In this document: positions 63,210-64,000 of the stretch, piece after piece | How positions within the stretch are numbered: position 1 is the stretch's first letter | How the letters are laid out: the number at the start of each line of letters is the position of its first letter | From: Polyangium spumosum | GTDB lineage: Bacteria; Myxococcota_A; Polyangia; Polyangiales; Polyangiaceae | Reading direction: 5' to 3' | DNA: 64,000 nucleotides | Assembly: GCF_009649845.1 (NCBI RefSeq) | Contig: NZ_WJIE01000001.1 | Location: 915,054 to 979,053, forward strand | Notes under the pieces: model-generated | The model's database searches: none | Told to the model about the DNA's origin: nothing | The model's input: the letters and a program-made list of their open reading frames with translations, nothing else | Made by a program: the position numbers and the translations under genes

Positions 63210-64000
63210 TCAGCCGAGGTGGAGCTTCTTGACCTTGCGAGCCCGCACCGCCCAGTCGAACATCAGGCGGGTGCAGACGACGCCGGTGAACAGGCTGACC
63301 GCGATGCCCACGATGAGCGTGATCGCGAAGCCCTTGATGGGACCCGAACCGTACTGCGCCAGGATGAGGCCCGAGATCAGCGTGGTCACGTGCCCGTCGA
63401 GGATGGCGCTGAAGGCCTTGTCGTAGCCGATGTCCACCGCCGCCCGCGGGCTCTTGCCGGCGTGCAGCTCCTCGCGGATGCGCTCGTTGATGAGCACGTT
63501 CGCGTCGACGGAGATGCCGATCGTCAGCGCGAGGCCCGCGATCCCCGGCAGCGTCATCGACGCGCCGAACATCGCGAGGATCGCCACCTGGAGCACCAGG
63601 TTGAAGAGGACGGCGATGTTCGCGATCATGCCGGCGCGGTTGTAGTAGCCGACCATGAGCAGGAGCACGAGGCCCGCGCCCGCCGCGGCGCCCTTCATGC
63701 CCTCCACGATCGCGTCCTGACCGAGCGAGGCGCCGATCCGCTGCTCGTTCGAGGGCGAGATCGGCGCGGGCAGCGCGCCCGAACGCAGCACGAGCTCGAG
63801 CTTGCGCGCGTCGTCGATCTGCTGATCCGGGTTCGCCGAGCCCATCGTGATCGTCGCGACGCCGCCCGGGATCTTCGTCTGGATGACGGGCGCGCTCTCG
63901 ACCTTCTGGTCGAGGATGATCGCGAAGCGGCGCTTCACGTTCTTCTCGGTGATGTCCTCGAAGCGATCGCCGCCGACGCTCGTCATCTTCATCTGCACGA
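63210..64000 (-). CDS. secD: Protein translocase subunit SecD (partial)
   Basis: C-terminal 262 residues; the N-terminal part lies outside the window. Seen are FAIILDQKVESAPVI, GGVATITMG, LRSGALPAPI, the membrane part YYNRAGMIANIAVLFNLVLQ, TLPGIAGLALTIGISVDANV, and INERIREEL. The D/R residues needed for the proton path (GISVDANVLINERIREE) are present. Followed directly by secF. Confidence 0.95.
   Translation of the reverse strand, partial: VQMKMTSVGGDRFEDITEKNVKRRFAIILDQKVESAPVIQTKIPGGVATITMGSANPDQQIDDARKLELVLRSGALPAPISPSNEQRIGASLGQDAIVEGMKGAAAGAGLVLLLMVGYYNRAGMIANIAVLFNLVLQVAILAMFGASMTLPGIAGLALTIGISVDANVLINERIREELHAGKSPRAAVDIGYDKAFSAILDGHVTTLISGLILAQYGSGPIKGFAITLIVGIAVSLFTGVVCTRLMFDWAVRARKVKKLHLG

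Overview
The window reads as a contiguous piece of a very GC-rich, gene-dense chromosome from a myxobacterium, most likely of the Polyangiales/Sorangiineae type. This is inference. It rests on the strong G/C bias at third codon positions, on the mix of FHA, Ser/Thr kinase, PilZ and TPR proteins beside type IV pilus motor genes, on many lipoproteins and TSP3/OmpA-type envelope proteins, and on a GTTCAG half-site in the lexA promoter. No phage, IS element, CRISPR array or rRNA operon was seen. Most of the content is core chromosome.

Layout. 1-5.6 kb (minus): end of a gamma-glutamyltransferase-like gene, DUF72, an LpxL-like acyltransferase and queG, then the ribosome/tRNA-maturation operon rpsP-khpA-rimM-trmD plus a SPOUT methyltransferase. 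5.9-10.4 kb: a small conserved gene, then DUF4350-MoxR-DUF58. 10.4-17.4 kb (plus): rsmA, atpD-atpC, dnaG, rpoD. 17.4-21.4 kb: lipoprotein, a rhomboid-fold protein without catalytic residues, bamA. 21.7-26.1 kb: parC-parE. 26.1-27.9 kb: a sparse region with a short AraC-type regulator and two facing copies of a structured repeat. 27.4-36.6 kb: lipoproteins, nitrilase, Nudix, ligA, DUF2804, P5C dehydrogenase and an M3 metallopeptidase. 36.6-42.6 kb (minus): FHA protein, Ser/Thr kinase, and a caspase-fold/TPR protein lacking the catalytic His. 42.6-46.3 kb: pilB, pilT, lexA. 46.3-53.7 kb: an envelope block (helical lipoprotein, OmpA/TSP3, TPR plus beta-barrel), two PilZ proteins and a membrane-anchored repeat protein, followed by a third copy of the structured repeat. 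54-58 kb: tRNA-Val, aminotransferase, a frameshifted PNPOx-GNAT gene and a divergent MocR regulator. 58-64 kb (minus): secD-secF, terminator, recJ, mlaF-like ATPase, MCE protein.

Three observations stand out. First, a dispersed element of about 145 bp occurs in three copies, each starting within about 30 bp (mostly within 5 bp) of a stop codon and in the direction of that gene. It folds into four serial hairpins whose stems change while pairing is kept, so it is a candidate undescribed structured 3'-end RNA. Second, FHA, kinase and degenerate-caspase/TPR genes lie side by side next to the pilus motors. Third, about fourteen genes carry a TAnnnT -10-like box only 6-10 nt before the start codon, which predicts widespread leaderless transcription and helps to choose starts.
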